Assembly: GCF_900187565.1 (NCBI RefSeq)
Contig: NZ_FYED01000001.1
Coordinates: 434,001 to 498,000, forward strand
Origin: Pseudomonas sp. Irchel 3A7
GTDB taxonomy: Bacteria > Pseudomonadota > Gammaproteobacteria > Pseudomonadales > Pseudomonadaceae
Reading direction: 5' to 3'
DNA length: 64,000 bases
Numbering within the stretch: position 1 is the first letter of the stretch; the number at the start of each line of letters is the position of its first letter. The notes beneath the pieces were generated by a model. That model searched no databases. It saw only the letters and a list, made by a program, of their open reading frames with translations, and was not told where the DNA came from. The translations under genes and the position numbers were made by a program. This document shows positions 8,245-17,390 of this stretch, in pieces.

Positions 8245-8588
8245 ACATTGAACCCCATTTTCCGGAGCTCACTTTTCAGCTCCTTCAGCCGATTTTGCGC
8301 AACCGCCATGGCGTGACGATCGGTCCCGTTCGTTGTTTTGATGAATGAATGAAGGACAAAAATGGTGTCCGCGTACTTCGCAATGTAGACACATCGGTAG
8401 GCAGGGCTACCGTTGATGATCAACTCAATTGCACCAGCCCCAACTGAACTCAGCTGCTTTATTGCCAACTCAGGGTCCGCGCTGTATTGCGCACGCATCA
8501 AGTCTTTTCCGAACTCATCTTGTACCCATGCCGGCAATCCCTTGTACTCACGAGTTGCCGCTTCATTTACAAAAGCAAATCTCTTCAA
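8241..8588 (-). CDS. HigB/RelE-type toxin (phage Gp49-like, PF05973)
   Basis: A 115-residue protein ending with the family hallmark: a strand reading YRCVYIAKYADTIFVLHSF, then IKTTNGTD and the helix HAMAVAQNRLKELKSEL. This matches COG4679/Gp49-like mRNA interferases, which usually sit directly upstream of an HTH_37 antitoxin in one operon. Here the gene converges with the antitoxin instead. The start is TTG 8588, with TAGGAA about nine bases upstream; there is no better in-frame ATG. Toxin activity is inferred from family only. Confidence 0.78.
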   Translation of the reverse strand: MKRFAFVNEAATREYKGLPAWVQDEFGKDLMRAQYSADPELAIKQLSSVGAGAIELIINGSPAYRCVYIAKYADTIFVLHSFIKTTNGTDRHAMAVAQNRLKELKSELRKMGFNV

Positions 8589-8722
8589 AAGACAGATTCC
8601 TACGTGAATCGGGCGGCGCCCTCCGAACTCTCAAGTAGATGATTGGTAGGGCCCTGTTTGGTAGTCATCGCTGGCTCTTTCCGCAGTAGGACTCAGACTT
8701 TTTTGATGCAGTCCGTTTTGTA

Positions 8723-8824
8723 ACGTGTCGCAATTTTCCACTTTTTGCGACACGTCTTGGGAACGTGTCGTCACGGACGACAGGTTGGCGACATGTGTTA
8801 CCGAAAATGGGTTTTGCGACATGA
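8723..8824. repeat. Array of GCGACA/TGTCGC motifs upstream of the toxin gene
   Basis: A perfect 9-bp inverted repeat ACGTGTCGC (8723-8731) / GCGACACGT (8747-8755) is followed by related copies: ACGTGTCGT near 8764, GCGACATGT near 8789 and GCGACATGA near 8815. About five copies occur in 100 bases in both orientations. It may be an operator array or the sub-terminal repeats of a degraded mobile element; no transposase is nearby. Confidence 0.5.
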
Positions 8825-8828
8825 GCGG

Positions 8829-8932
8829 TGTGGCGAGGGAATCTGGTATCGCTTCAATGCACGACAACGGCGTTGGATATCAGATTTTTGGGGCAGCTAC
8901 GCAGCCCAACGCGAGCAAGCTCGCTCGCCACA
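8829..8932. repeat. REP-like inverted repeat (GTGGCGAGGG family, degenerate)
   Basis: Starts TGTGGCGAGGGA and ends with CGCTCGCCACA, giving outer inverted arms around a less conserved centre that includes GGGGCAGC and GCAGCCCAAC. It resembles the elements at 26949 and 54445. I see no gene here. Confidence 0.6.
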
Positions 8933-8944
8933 AAAAGCAGGAAA

Positions 8945-9718
8945 TCAGGCGACGTCCACGGTTTCCACAGTGATTTGCGCAATCGCGTGAAACGGCGCAA
9001 GCAAAGCCTCATCGGCGGAGGCACCGGTGATCAGCCGCCATTCCCGCTCGATGGGCGTCCAGTGTTGCTGGCGAGCGCGACCCAGTTTGTCGGTGTCGGC
9101 GAGGACGACGATTTGGGCGGCACGTTTGATGATGCACTCCTTGAGATACGCCTGCTGCGCACTCGCTTCGCACAAGCCGAATTCCGCGACGACGCCGTCC
9201 GCGCCGAGGAAGGCTTTGTCGACGCTCAACCGGCTCAACGTCAGCTCTGCCAGCGGTCCCAACGTGCTCATGCTCGAACCGCGCAAGTCACCCCCGATCA
9301 GGGTCAGGCGCACGCCCGGTGCGTTGGCCAGGGTCATCACGGCGAGCAGGTTGTTGGTGACGACGTGCACGTCCTGGCGCGAGCACAGGTGATGGGCCAG
9401 CGCAGCGCAGGTGGTGCCACCGTCGAGCAGGACGGTGTCGCCGTCCTGAACGTGGGCCGCTGCTGCAAGGGCGATGGCGTCTTTCTGTTCCCACTGGCTG
9501 GTCTTGCGCTCTTCCAGCGAGGCTTCCGGCTCATGGACGCCCACCACCGCGGTGGCGCCGCCATAGGTGCGGACCAGGTGCCGCTGTTTGGCGAGCATGG
9601 TCAGGTCGCGTCGCACGGTTGCTTCCGAAACCCCGAGCGCCGCGCTCAATTGCTCGACGTTGGCATCACCGATGCGCACGAGTTCGAGGATGGCGCGGTG
9701 ACGTTCGGACACTTTCAT
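8945..9718 (-). CDS. DeoR/GlpR-family transcriptional regulator
   Basis: A 257-residue repressor-type regulator. The N-terminal winged helix (RHRAILELV, then VSEATVRRDLTML) and the DeoR C-terminal sugar-phosphate sensor domain (DTVLLDGGTTCAALAHHL, later LGADGV) are clear. ATG 9718 gives the standard N-terminus MKVSERHRAI. It lies 55 bases downstream of pdxA2 on the same strand, so it probably closes the kdgT-dtnK-pdxA2 operon. A phosphorylated intermediate of that pathway is its likely inducer, and the palindrome at 13121-13155 its likely operator. Confidence 0.88.
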   Translation of the reverse strand: MKVSERHRAILELVRIGDANVEQLSAALGVSEATVRRDLTMLAKQRHLVRTYGGATAVVGVHEPEASLEERKTSQWEQKDAIALAAAAHVQDGDTVLLDGGTTCAALAHHLCSRQDVHVVTNNLLAVMTLANAPGVRLTLIGGDLRGSSMSTLGPLAELTLSRLSVDKAFLGADGVVAEFGLCEASAQQAYLKECIIKRAAQIVVLADTDKLGRARQQHWTPIEREWRLITGASADEALLAPFHAIAQITVETVDVA

Positions 9719-9773
9719 GGCGGGTCTCGTTGTTTGGACGGTGGTCGATCTTACACGACAGCGCCGCCGCCGC

Positions 9774-10784
9774 TCATCCCCGTCGCGTGGCCAGCTCCGC
9801 ACCCTGACGCAGTGCTTCGAGCAGGCTGCGTTCATCGGCGATGCCCTTGCCGGCGATATCGAAGGCGGTGCCGTGGTCGACCGAGGTACGGATCACTTCC
9901 AGGCCCACGGTCACGTTCACCCCGGCTTCCAGCCCCAGCACTTTGACCGGGCCATGGCCCTGGTCGTGATACATCGCCACCACCAGGTCGAAGTCGCCGC
10001 GTCCGGCGCGGAAGAACAGCGTGTCGGCCGGCAACGGGCCGGTCACGTCGAGACCGCGTTCCTGCAGCAGCTTCACCGCCGGGATGATTTTTTCTTCCTC
10101 TTCGCCATAACCGAACAGGCCGTTTTCACCGGCATGCGGGTTGATCCCGCACACGCCAATTCGCGGGCGGGCGATGCCGGCCTTGATCAATGTGGCGTTG
10201 CCGCGCTCGATGGTGCGCTGGACCAGACCCGGCTCGATTTTGCGGATCGCGTCGATGATGCCGATGTGGGTCGTGACGTGGATCACCCGCAGCTGCGGCG
10301 CCACCAGCATCATCGACACTTCGTCGACGTGGGTCAGGTGCGCGAGCATTTCGGTGTGACCAGGGTACTTGTGACCGCCGGCGTGCAGCGCTTCCTTGTT
10401 CAGTGGCGCGGTGCAGATCGCGTCGATCTGCTTGGCCTCGGCCAGCTCCACGGCGCGGGCGATGTACTGATAGGCGGCGTCCCCGGCAATGGGCGACAGC
10501 TCGCCGAAGGGCAAGTCATCGGGGATCAGGTCGAGGTCGATGCAGTCGATGGTGCCGGCCTCGTAGCGCGCCTGGGAGGCGTCTTCGATGCGGCGCACTT
10601 TGGCGCTGCCGCCGACGATCACATTGGCCTGCTCCAGGCGTCGCGCATCGCCGATCACCAGCGGCCGGCACTGTTGGTAGACGATGTCGTGGGTCAGGCT
10701 CTTGACGATGATTTCCGGACCGACACCCGAAGCGTCGCCCATGGTGATGCCAATGATGGGGAGGTAGTTGCTCATAGTGTTCAT
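9774..10784 (-). CDS. pdxA2: PdxA2-type 4-phosphothreonate dehydrogenase
   Basis: A 336-residue PdxA-family enzyme (GITMGDASGVGPEII near the start; CGINPHAGENGLFG and HDQGHGPVKVLG supply metal-binding His residues). True PdxA acts in pyridoxal phosphate synthesis, but this copy is translationally coupled to a DUF1537 kinase. That is the arrangement of the four-carbon acid-sugar pathway, where PdxA2 oxidises and decarboxylates the 4-phosphate to dihydroxyacetone phosphate. The start at 10784 (MNTMSNYLP) is chosen because it overlaps the kinase stop (ATGA) and has AGGGA upstream. Confidence 0.85.
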   Translation of the reverse strand: MNTMSNYLPIIGITMGDASGVGPEIIVKSLTHDIVYQQCRPLVIGDARRLEQANVIVGGSAKVRRIEDASQARYEAGTIDCIDLDLIPDDLPFGELSPIAGDAAYQYIARAVELAEAKQIDAICTAPLNKEALHAGGHKYPGHTEMLAHLTHVDEVSMMLVAPQLRVIHVTTHIGIIDAIRKIEPGLVQRTIERGNATLIKAGIARPRIGVCGINPHAGENGLFGYGEEEEKIIPAVKLLQERGLDVTGPLPADTLFFRAGRGDFDLVVAMYHDQGHGPVKVLGLEAGVNVTVGLEVIRTSVDHGTAFDIAGKGIADERSLLEALRQGAELATRRG

Positions 10785-12061
10785 TCGAGTCCCTGGATTC
10801 GTGGGCGTTGGAGCTGGGAGCGATCGTTGATGTCGCTCAAGTGTCGCCATGCCGCATACAAGGCGCGGTCGGTGCCGAACGCGCCTGCCTTGGTAATGAT
10901 TGCCGGGCGATAGCCGTGGCGGGAGGCGCTGGGCCGACCGAAAGCCACGCCCGCTTCGACTTCCGCCAGCAGTTGCAGGCTGTCGATGCCGACGGTGGTC
11001 AGAATGGCTCGCGCCGTCTCGCCGCCCGTGGCGATCAGGCCGCCAACCTTGGCGAAGTGCGGTTCGACCATCTCAGCCAGCATCGTTGAAAGGTGCGCCC
11101 CTTCTTGCGGGTCGAACGCTTCGTCGCGGCCGATGCGCAGCAGAAGGTCACTCCAGCCTTCGAGCTGTTCGCCGATGCGGGCCTGCCAGGTCGCCCAGTC
11201 TGGATGCTGGCTGCCTTGGCGCAGAACGGCGGGCGGAACGATCAATTCGCTCAGTCCAGCCTGCGTTTTCAATACCGTGCATTGCCGCTCACAGACGCCG
11301 GAGAGGCTGCCAACCATTACTAGAGTCGACGCCGGATTTTTCTCGCTATCGGTGCTTTCGATACGCTGATTCGATGTATGGAAAAAGTCGGGCAGTTGGG
11401 CGATTTCCCGCGCCAGACCACCCGAGCCAATCCAGAACAGTGCTTGGTCCAGTGTCGCGGTCAAACGCGCCAGGGTCAGCAAATCGTCTTCGGTCTGTGC
11501 ATCGACGATCACTGCCTGCGTATTACTTCGGGCGAGTTCGGCGAAATAATGCGCGAGTGCATCCGGGTCGCCGCGCAGGGTATAGAGGTCCAGTTTTGCG
11601 GTACTCAGGCCGGTGGCGACGAGCATGGCTTCGACATCCGCCGGGCGGTCGGCGTTTTCCAGCTTCCAGGTATCGGTGGTCTCCAGCGGCTGGCCGTTCA
11701 CGAATACCCGACCGCCGCGCAGCGTGCGCCCGGTGGCGGGGAATGCCGGGGCGACGATGGCCAGCCCCGCCAACGGTTGCAGGGCGGCGACTTCCGCCGC
11801 CCAGTTACCGCGCAAGGTCGAATCGATTTTCTTGTACAACCGCTGCCCGGGTTTACGCAGCGCCTTGAACGCCGCGACAGTGCGCTCGGCTGCCTGCTCG
11901 GGCGACAGGCGTCGCGTGTCGGTATCGGCGGCGATTACCTGCGCATCCGGCTGATCGTTCAAGGCGTCGAGCGTCACTACGGTCTGCAGCCCGACACTGG
12001 CAAAGCCGATGGCGCAATCCGCCGCGCCGGACAGATCGTCGGCGATGATCAGAATACTCAT
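10781..12061 (-). CDS. dtnK: Four-carbon acid sugar kinase (DUF1537), probable threonate kinase
   Basis: A 426-residue kinase of the DUF1537 (OtnK/DtnK) family. The N-terminal [17 protein letters not shown] with its DD pair and the [12 protein letters not shown] motif bind substrate. The C-terminal [15 protein letters not shown] and AGVAFGRP form the ATP-binding domain. It phosphorylates a four-carbon acid sugar, with D- or L-threonate the best guess given the adjacent pdxA2. It overlaps kdgT upstream (ATGA at 12058-12061) and pdxA2 downstream. Confidence 0.85.
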   Translation of the reverse strand: MSILIIADDLSGAADCAIGFASVGLQTVVTLDALNDQPDAQVIAADTDTRRLSPEQAAERTVAAFKALRKPGQRLYKKIDSTLRGNWAAEVAALQPLAGLAIVAPAFPATGRTLRGGRVFVNGQPLETTDTWKLENADRPADVEAMLVATGLSTAKLDLYTLRGDPDALAHYFAELARSNTQAVIVDAQTEDDLLTLARLTATLDQALFWIGSGGLAREIAQLPDFFHTSNQRIESTDSEKNPASTLVMVGSLSGVCERQCTVLKTQAGLSELIVPPAVLRQGSQHPDWATWQARIGEQLEGWSDLLLRIGRDEAFDPQEGAHLSTMLAEMVEPHFAKVGGLIATGGETARAILTTVGIDSLQLLAEVEAGVAFGRPSASRHGYRPAIITKAGAFGTDRALYAAWRHLSDINDRSQLQRPRIQGLE

Positions 12062-13071
12062 CGCAAGGCTTCCCGCTTTTGCGGTTTGAGGTCCGGCTCG
12101 GGGACCACGGCGGCGTTGCGCTGCTGCACGCGTTTGGCGACGGCAGCGGTGAGTATCGGCGCCAGGATCGCGGTCACCACAACGCAGGCGGCTACCAGTA
12201 TGGTCGCGCTCTTGGCCGCCTCGGCGTAGACCGGGTTTGCCGCTGCAATCAGCGCAGGTACGGCGGCGGCATTCCCGGCAGTGGTGGCTGCCGCAACACC
12301 CGCGACACCAGTGCCACCGGTCAAACGATCAGCAAAAAACAGCGGGATACCGGTCAGCACGACAACCGCGACACCCATGGCGAGGCCCAACAAACCGGCT
12401 TGCCATACGTTATGCAGATCCAGACTCGCACCAAGGGCCAGGGCGAAGAACGGGATCATCACCGGCACGGCCTTGGCCAGGAAGTCACGCATGTCACGGT
12501 CGAGGTTGCCCAGCAACATGCCGAGGGCCAGCGGCAGGATGCTGCCCACCAGCGTCGGCCAGGGAAAGGCTGACAGACCGGCAATGCCCAGCGTAACCAT
12601 CGTCAGAAAGGGCCCCGACTCCAGCGACATCACCGAATAGGCACCGACATCTTCGGAGCGGCCGTACTGCCCCATCAACGCCATATACAAGCCGCCATTG
12701 GTGTCGTTCATCGCAGCGACCACCGCCAGTGTGGAAATGCCGGCGAACAGTCCTGACGAAATTGGCTGCTCACCCAGGAATTGCCCGAGCACGATGCCCA
12801 GCAGCATGGCGATGCCGACTTTGGTGATGAGCAGCGTACCGCCCTTCTTGAGCAAATAAGGCGTGGCCTTGATATTGATGCTCGCGCCCATGCACACGTA
12901 GAACACCGCCAGAATGGGCAATGCACCGGTGAACAACGCGTTGGTGAAAGAACCGAAAAACTTGGGGGTGTCAGGCGTGAAGGTTGCGACCAGCGAGCCG
13001 ATCAGCAGGGGCACGATCATCATGCCGCCGGGGATGCGTTCAATGGTGCGCTTGATAGGAATCTGGGCCAC
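12058..13071 (-). CDS. KdgT-family 2-keto-3-deoxygluconate/acid-sugar permease
   Basis: A 337-residue inner-membrane carrier with about ten hydrophobic segments. The N-terminus [21 protein letters not shown] and the FYVCMGASI and [15 protein letters not shown] segments are diagnostic of KdgT. In this operon it probably imports the four-carbon acid sugar rather than ketodeoxygluconate. The start is GTG 13071, with GGAGA six bases upstream. It is the first gene of the operon, directly behind the palindromic operator. Confidence 0.85.
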   Translation of the reverse strand: MAQIPIKRTIERIPGGMMIVPLLIGSLVATFTPDTPKFFGSFTNALFTGALPILAVFYVCMGASINIKATPYLLKKGGTLLITKVGIAMLLGIVLGQFLGEQPISSGLFAGISTLAVVAAMNDTNGGLYMALMGQYGRSEDVGAYSVMSLESGPFLTMVTLGIAGLSAFPWPTLVGSILPLALGMLLGNLDRDMRDFLAKAVPVMIPFFALALGASLDLHNVWQAGLLGLAMGVAVVVLTGIPLFFADRLTGGTGVAGVAAATTAGNAAAVPALIAAANPVYAEAAKSATILVAACVVVTAILAPILTAAVAKRVQQRNAAVVPEPDLKPQKREALR

Positions 13072-13120
13072 GAGGGTCTCCTTTTATAATTGTTTGGTAA
13101 GACGTGTATCACCTCGAAAC

Positions 13121-13155
13121 TGACTGAACTGATCATGCAATGATTAGTTCAGTCA
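13121..13155. promoter_or_regulatory. Palindromic operator upstream of kdgT operon
   Basis: TGACTGAACTGATCA (13121-13135) and its inverted partner TGATTAGTTCAGTCA (13141-13155) match at 14 of 15 positions with a 5-base centre. It lies 50 bases before the kdgT start. The most likely ligand is the DeoR regulator at the end of the operon. Confidence 0.75.
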
Positions 13156-13294
13156 AAATAATCTTAGGGCATTGCCTCATTTTGCGCAATTCAATCAACA
13201 AGAATGCTCATTTCGATCATCCAAGGTGAAAACCGTGACGGCGGTAGACCATTGAATTGCTCCTGAGGCGCAGACCAGAGCCTGCAGCGCCCAT

Positions 13295-13328
13295 AAAAAA
13301 GCCCCGAACCAGTCGGGGCTTGTTTTTT
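13295..13328 (-). terminator. Terminator after oprD-family porin gene
   Basis: A stem AGCCCCGA / TCGGGGCT around ACCAG is flanked by an A-run on one side and a T-run on the other, so it works on either strand. It lies about 40 bases past the porin stop. Confidence 0.9.
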
Positions 13329-13366
13329 CCCGGCCTTGAATCAGGCCTCGATAACGCAACCGATCA

Positions 13367-14653
13367 TCAGAAAATGTTGATCGGGTAATCCACGAACACA
13401 CGCACTTCGTTACCGCTGACGTTGTATTCGCTCGATTTCTGCGACACGCGCAGGATGGAGCTACGCAGTTTTACGCTCAGGTCTTTGGCCGGGCCGCTTT
13501 GCACGACGTACTTGAACTGGTTGAAGATTTCACGCTCGGTACCGCCCTCGCTGGTGGACGTGGTGATGTTGTCACCGCGCACATAGGCGAAGTTGTAGCT
13601 CAGGCCCGGAACACCGAAGGTGCTGAAGTCCAGGCCGTAGCCCAGTTGCCAGCTGCGTTCGTCTTCGGCGTTGAAGTCGGACCAGTAGGAGTTGGCCAGG
13701 TAGATGGTGTTGCCACCGTCGCCGACGCGGTTCTGATCTTTCTGGTAGCCACCGTACGGGTAGCCCAGGTTGCTGTCGCCGGTGCTGCGCTGGTAGCCGA
13801 GGGTGAACGAGTGCGGGCCGGTGGCGTAGATCGCAGCCAGGCTCCAGATTTTGTTGTCGTCGCCTGTAGCACCGACGTCTTCAACATAGGAACTGTCCAG
13901 CTTGGTGCGGTAGCCGTTGAAGTCCAGGGTCAGGGACTGATCCTTGGCCAGCGGGAACACATAGTTGGCGTTCACGTATTGCTTCTTCAGCACGTCTTCG
14001 ACGTCGGAGGCGTACAGGGAAGCCTTGAACTGTTCGGTGAACTGGTAGCTGCCGCCCAACACGTTGATCGACTTCAGGCCACCGCTGTCGTGGCCTTCAG
14101 CGCTTTTACGCGATTCGGCGGTGAAGCGACCGGCGTTCAGCTCCAGGCCCTTGATCTCCTTGGAGGTGATCAGGGTGCCGGTGTAGCTTTCCGGCAGCAG
14201 ACGCACAGTGTCGTAGCTCAGCACCGGCAGGGCCGGCATCTGGTCGCCGTAGGTCAGCGTGGTGCTGGACAGACGGAACTTGACGGCGGCGCCAGCTTTG
14301 GCAAGGTCGTCAGCTGCGCTGCCGCTGTCACCTTGTTTAAAAAAGTCGATGCCTTGTGCGCCGCTTTTGCCCTTGCCACCGTCCAGACGCAGTGCGTACA
14401 GACCGAAGGCATCCACGCCCACGCCCACGGTACCTTGGGTGAAACCGGACGAGAACGTGCCGATAGCCGCTTGGCCCCACTCGGCTTTATCGTCCCGGCC
14501 ATCTTTGAAATCACGGTTCATGTAGGCGTTGCGCAGCAGCACTTTGAGGCTGCTGTCTTCGACAAATCCCTTGGATTCGGCCTGGTCGTTAGCCATGGCC
14601 TGTGAAGCGCTCAAAATCCCCAGAGCGATCAGGCTGATTCGCTTGTTCAACAT
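13367..14653 (-). CDS. OprD-family outer-membrane porin
   Basis: A 428-residue protein with a signal peptide (cleavage near ASQAMA) and the OprD opening GFVEDSSLKVLLRNAYMNRDFKD. Further family features are the GTFSSGFTQGTVGVGVDAFG strand, SWQLGYGLDFSTFGVPGLS and a final aromatic-ended strand VDYPINIF. OprD porins are monomeric substrate-specific channels for amino acids or small carboxylates. It lies upstream of the threonate-type operon on the same strand but is separated by a terminator, so it may supply that substrate. An unexpected terminator-like hairpin lies in its leader. Confidence 0.92.
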   Translation of the reverse strand: MLNKRISLIALGILSASQAMANDQAESKGFVEDSSLKVLLRNAYMNRDFKDGRDDKAEWGQAAIGTFSSGFTQGTVGVGVDAFGLYALRLDGGKGKSGAQGIDFFKQGDSGSAADDLAKAGAAVKFRLSSTTLTYGDQMPALPVLSYDTVRLLPESYTGTLITSKEIKGLELNAGRFTAESRKSAEGHDSGGLKSINVLGGSYQFTEQFKASLYASDVEDVLKKQYVNANYVFPLAKDQSLTLDFNGYRTKLDSSYVEDVGATGDDNKIWSLAAIYATGPHSFTLGYQRSTGDSNLGYPYGGYQKDQNRVGDGGNTIYLANSYWSDFNAEDERSWQLGYGLDFSTFGVPGLSYNFAYVRGDNITTSTSEGGTEREIFNQFKYVVQSGPAKDLSVKLRSSILRVSQKSSEYNVSGNEVRVFVDYPINIF

Positions 14654-14736
14654 TTTATTTTCCTTATTACGGGTTGAAACGCGCTGTGTCGAACGGCTGA
14701 AACGGCACTATCGCGCTCTTTTTTCATTCCGCAAAC

Positions 14737-14776
14737 AAAAAAGCCCGCCCACGATCACTCGCGGCGGGCCTTTTTA
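14737..14776. terminator. Bidirectional terminator hairpin in the oprD leader
   Basis: A perfect 7-bp stem GCCCGCC (14743-14749) / GGCGGGC (14763-14769) is flanked by AAAAAA and CTTTTT. It lies about 90 bases before the porin start and far upstream of the TonB receptor, with no gene that obviously needs it. It could be an attenuator or a relic. The rest of 14654-15084 is AT-rich and shows only weak promoter- or Fur-like sequence. Confidence 0.75.
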
Positions 14777-15084
14777 TTATTTTAGGGTCATGGCGGTCTG
14801 CCACAGGCGTTGGCCGAATCGTAGCCGTGCCCTTAACGATGTGTCAATTTCATGAATCGTCTGGAATTAGGCGAAAATCGTCTAAGAAATGACTCTACGC
14901 GGCAGAATCATTCAATTCCCTTCCGTTTATTCAACCGTTGAATCACCCAGCATCGAGCTGAAAGTAACAAAATAGACACAATTAGAAACAATCCATCAGG
15001 GGAACCAATAAAGAATAATTAACAGAAGTAAATAGCAAGCATTACCATTTGCACCGCTTCAGCTGCCCCCTAAAAATCCTACGG

Positions 15085-17190
15085 ATGCGTTTTTCAATGC
15101 CTGCCCCTTTTCGCGTTTTGCCCTGCAGTCTTGGGCTTTCTGCTTTGCTGTCTGCCGGTTTTTCCTACGCTTCACCTACCACTTTACCCGCCACCGCCAT
15201 CAGCGCCGAAGCCGAGGCCGATGACCCGCGCGTGAAAGAAACCAACACCGCGACCCGCACCAACACGCCGGTGCGCTACGTGCCACAAGCCATCGACTCG
15301 ATCAAAACCGCGAACGTCGTCGATTACGGCACCAACGATCTGGGCACCGCCCTCAGTGGCATTCCCAACGTCAGCAGCGGTGCTGACACCCGCTTCGACA
15401 GCCTGCGCATCCGCGGTTTTGACGCCAGCAACGACTTTTATCTCGATGGCATCCGCGACGACAGCCAGTACGTGCGCGACTTGCACAACATCGAACGCAT
15501 TGACGTGCTCAAGGGGCCGGCCGCCGTGTTGTACGGCCGTGGCAGCCAGGGCGGGATCGTCAACCGGGTGAGCAAGCTGCCGGAATTCGGCCGCCGCTCA
15601 ACCCTCGAAGCACAGGGTGGCAGCGACGATTTGCGTAGCCTCTACGCCGACCTCAGCACCGACCCTTCCGAGAACATCAGCCTTCGCCTGAACATGGGCA
15701 ACATGGACCAGAACAGCTTTCGCGATGGTGTGAGCGGCAATCGCCAATTGTTCGCGCCGTCGATGAGCTGGCAACTGACTCCCGACCTGAACTGGCTGGT
15801 GCAGTACGAATACAGCCGCTATAACCGTACGCCGGATCGCGGTATTCCCGGGGTAAACGGCCGGCCAGCGGATGTAGACCGCGATACGACCTACGGCAGC
15901 GAACACGATTTCATCGATGACAAGTCGCAATCCCTGCGTTCGAAACTCACCTATGAACTCAGCGACAACTGGCAGCTGCGCCAGACCCTGGGTGTGTTCA
16001 AGCTCAACAGCGATTTCGACAACACCTACCTGACCGGCTATACCCCGGCGACCAATCGGGTCACGCGCCAGCGCTGGCAGCAGGACCTGACCACCCGCAA
16101 CGTCTACAACAACGTTGAGCTGGAAGGCGGCTTCGATACCTTCGGCCTGGAGCATCGCCTGCTGACCGGGATCGAGATCGGCAGCCAGCGGCGCGATCCG
16201 ACCTTGTACACCGCCGCCACCAACGGACCGGGCAGCTCGCCTGTACCGTCGCTGGACCTCAACAACCCCAATCGCGATTTGCGCCACACCGGGCGCATGC
16301 AGGTTTCCAGCAGCTCACACACCGAGGTCGAAAGCCGCGCGGTGTATGTACAGGATCAGCTGCAACTGAACGATCAATGGCAATTGCTCGCCGGTTTGCG
16401 CTACGACACGTTTGACATCGAATCGACCAACAAGCTGCGGGGCATTTCCGAAGACCGCGACAGCCACAGCACCAGCCCGCGTGTAGGACTGGTCTGGACG
16501 CCGTTGGAGAATCATTCCTTCTATGCATCCTGGTCGAAGACGTTCTCGCCGGTCGGCGGTGGTTTGATTGGCATCACGCCGGGCGCCGCGGGTAACACCA
16601 ACGACCTCAGTCCCGAGCTGACCCGGCAGAAAGAAATCGGCGTGAAGAGCGACTGGCTGGACGATCGCCTGAGCACCACACTGGCGATCTACGAACTGGA
16701 ACTGTACAACCGCCGCACCAGCGACCCGAACAACCCGACCATCACCCTGCTCTCCGGCCTGCAACGTTCACGCGGGATCGAGCTGACCGCCACCGGCAAG
16801 ATCACCGGCAACTGGTACGTGCGCGGCGGCGTGGGCGTGCAGGACGCAACAGTCGAAAAGGACAACAACGGCTTTGAAGGCAAGCGCATCAGTAACGTGG
16901 CCAAGCACAACGGCAGCCTGTTCCTGACCTGGAAACCGGAAATGGGCTGGTACGCCGAGACCGGATTGACCCTGGTGGGCGACCGTTATGCCGATAACCT
17001 CAACACCACGGTCCTGCCGGGTTATGGGCGCTGGGACGCATTGACCGGGTTCCGGCACAAGGATTGGGATTTGCGCGCAGCGCTGAACAACATCACCGAC
17101 AAGACGTATTACTCCTCGGCGACCAGTGCGGCACAGATACAGCCGGGGGAGCCGCGTAGCGTGGTGGTCACTGGAACCTACAGTTTCTAA
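15085..17190 (+). CDS. TonB-dependent siderophore receptor
   Basis: A protein of about 701 residues with a signal peptide (LGLSALLSAGFSYAS), a plug domain (RYVPQAIDSI, LRIRGFDASNDFYLDGIRD, IDVLKGPAAVLYGRGS QGG) and a 22-strand barrel ending in VVVTGTYSF. The plug resembles catecholate/ferrichrome receptors of the FhuA/Fiu group. It would import an iron-siderophore complex using TonB. ATG 15085 is chosen as the first ATG; ATG 15097 and TTG 15049 are alternatives, and none has a strong ribosome site. The AT-rich upstream region has only a weak Fur-like match. No FecIR-type regulators adjoin it. Confidence 0.9.
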   Translation: MRFSMPAPFRVLPCSLGLSALLSAGFSYASPTTLPATAISAEAEADDPRVKETNTATRTNTPVRYVPQAIDSIKTANVVDYGTNDLGTALSGIPNVSSGADTRFDSLRIRGFDASNDFYLDGIRDDSQYVRDLHNIERIDVLKGPAAVLYGRGSQGGIVNRVSKLPEFGRRSTLEAQGGSDDLRSLYADLSTDPSENISLRLNMGNMDQNSFRDGVSGNRQLFAPSMSWQLTPDLNWLVQYEYSRYNRTPDRGIPGVNGRPADVDRDTTYGSEHDFIDDKSQSLRSKLTYELSDNWQLRQTLGVFKLNSDFDNTYLTGYTPATNRVTRQRWQQDLTTRNVYNNVELEGGFDTFGLEHRLLTGIEIGSQRRDPTLYTAATNGPGSSPVPSLDLNNPNRDLRHTGRMQVSSSSHTEVESRAVYVQDQLQLNDQWQLLAGLRYDTFDIESTNKLRGISEDRDSHSTSPRVGLVWTPLENHSFYASWSKTFSPVGGGLIGITPGAAGNTNDLSPELTRQKEIGVKSDWLDDRLSTTLAIYELELYNRRTSDPNNPTITLLSGLQRSRGIELTATGKITGNWYVRGGVGVQDATVEKDNNGFEGKRISNVAKHNGSLFLTWKPEMGWYAETGLTLVGDRYADNLNTTVLPGYGRWDALTGFRHKDWDLRAALNNITDKTYYSSATSAAQIQPGEPRSVVVTGTYSF

Positions 17191-17206
17191 AACTACTGCA
17201 TAACCC

Positions 17207-17296
17207 TGTGGGAGCGAGCCTGCTCGCGAAAGCGGTGGGTCAGTCGACATCGATGGTGGCTGACACACCGCATTCGCGAGCAGGCTCGCTCCCACA
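17207..17296. repeat. REPIN (paired inverted REP)
   Basis: TGTGGGAGCGAGCCTGCTCG at 17207 and its reverse complement ending at 17296 flank a unique centre. It is the commonest repeat type in this window. Confidence 0.9.
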
Positions 17297-17332
17297 TTTG
17301 ATCCTCATTGATCACAAAATATGCTCGCCCAT

Positions 17333-17368
17333 AAAAAAAGCGCTGCCATCCCGGCAGCGCTTTTGTTT
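17333..17368. terminator. Bidirectional terminator between TonB receptor and small gene
   Basis: A stem AGCGCTGCC / GGCAGCGCT with A-run before and T-run after. It serves the two convergent genes on either side. Confidence 0.88.
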
Positions 17369-17390
17369 TATCAATCCGTTGTTTTTCTTC

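Noticed and set aside
8631..8867. Possible 78-residue minus-strand protein upstream of the toxin
   Set aside because: It runs through the GCGACA array and a REP element, has no ribosome site, and its composition looks random.
14990..15084. Possible Fur box before the TonB receptor
   Set aside because: The best match, near AATAGCAAGCATTACCATT, agrees at only about half of the 19 positions.
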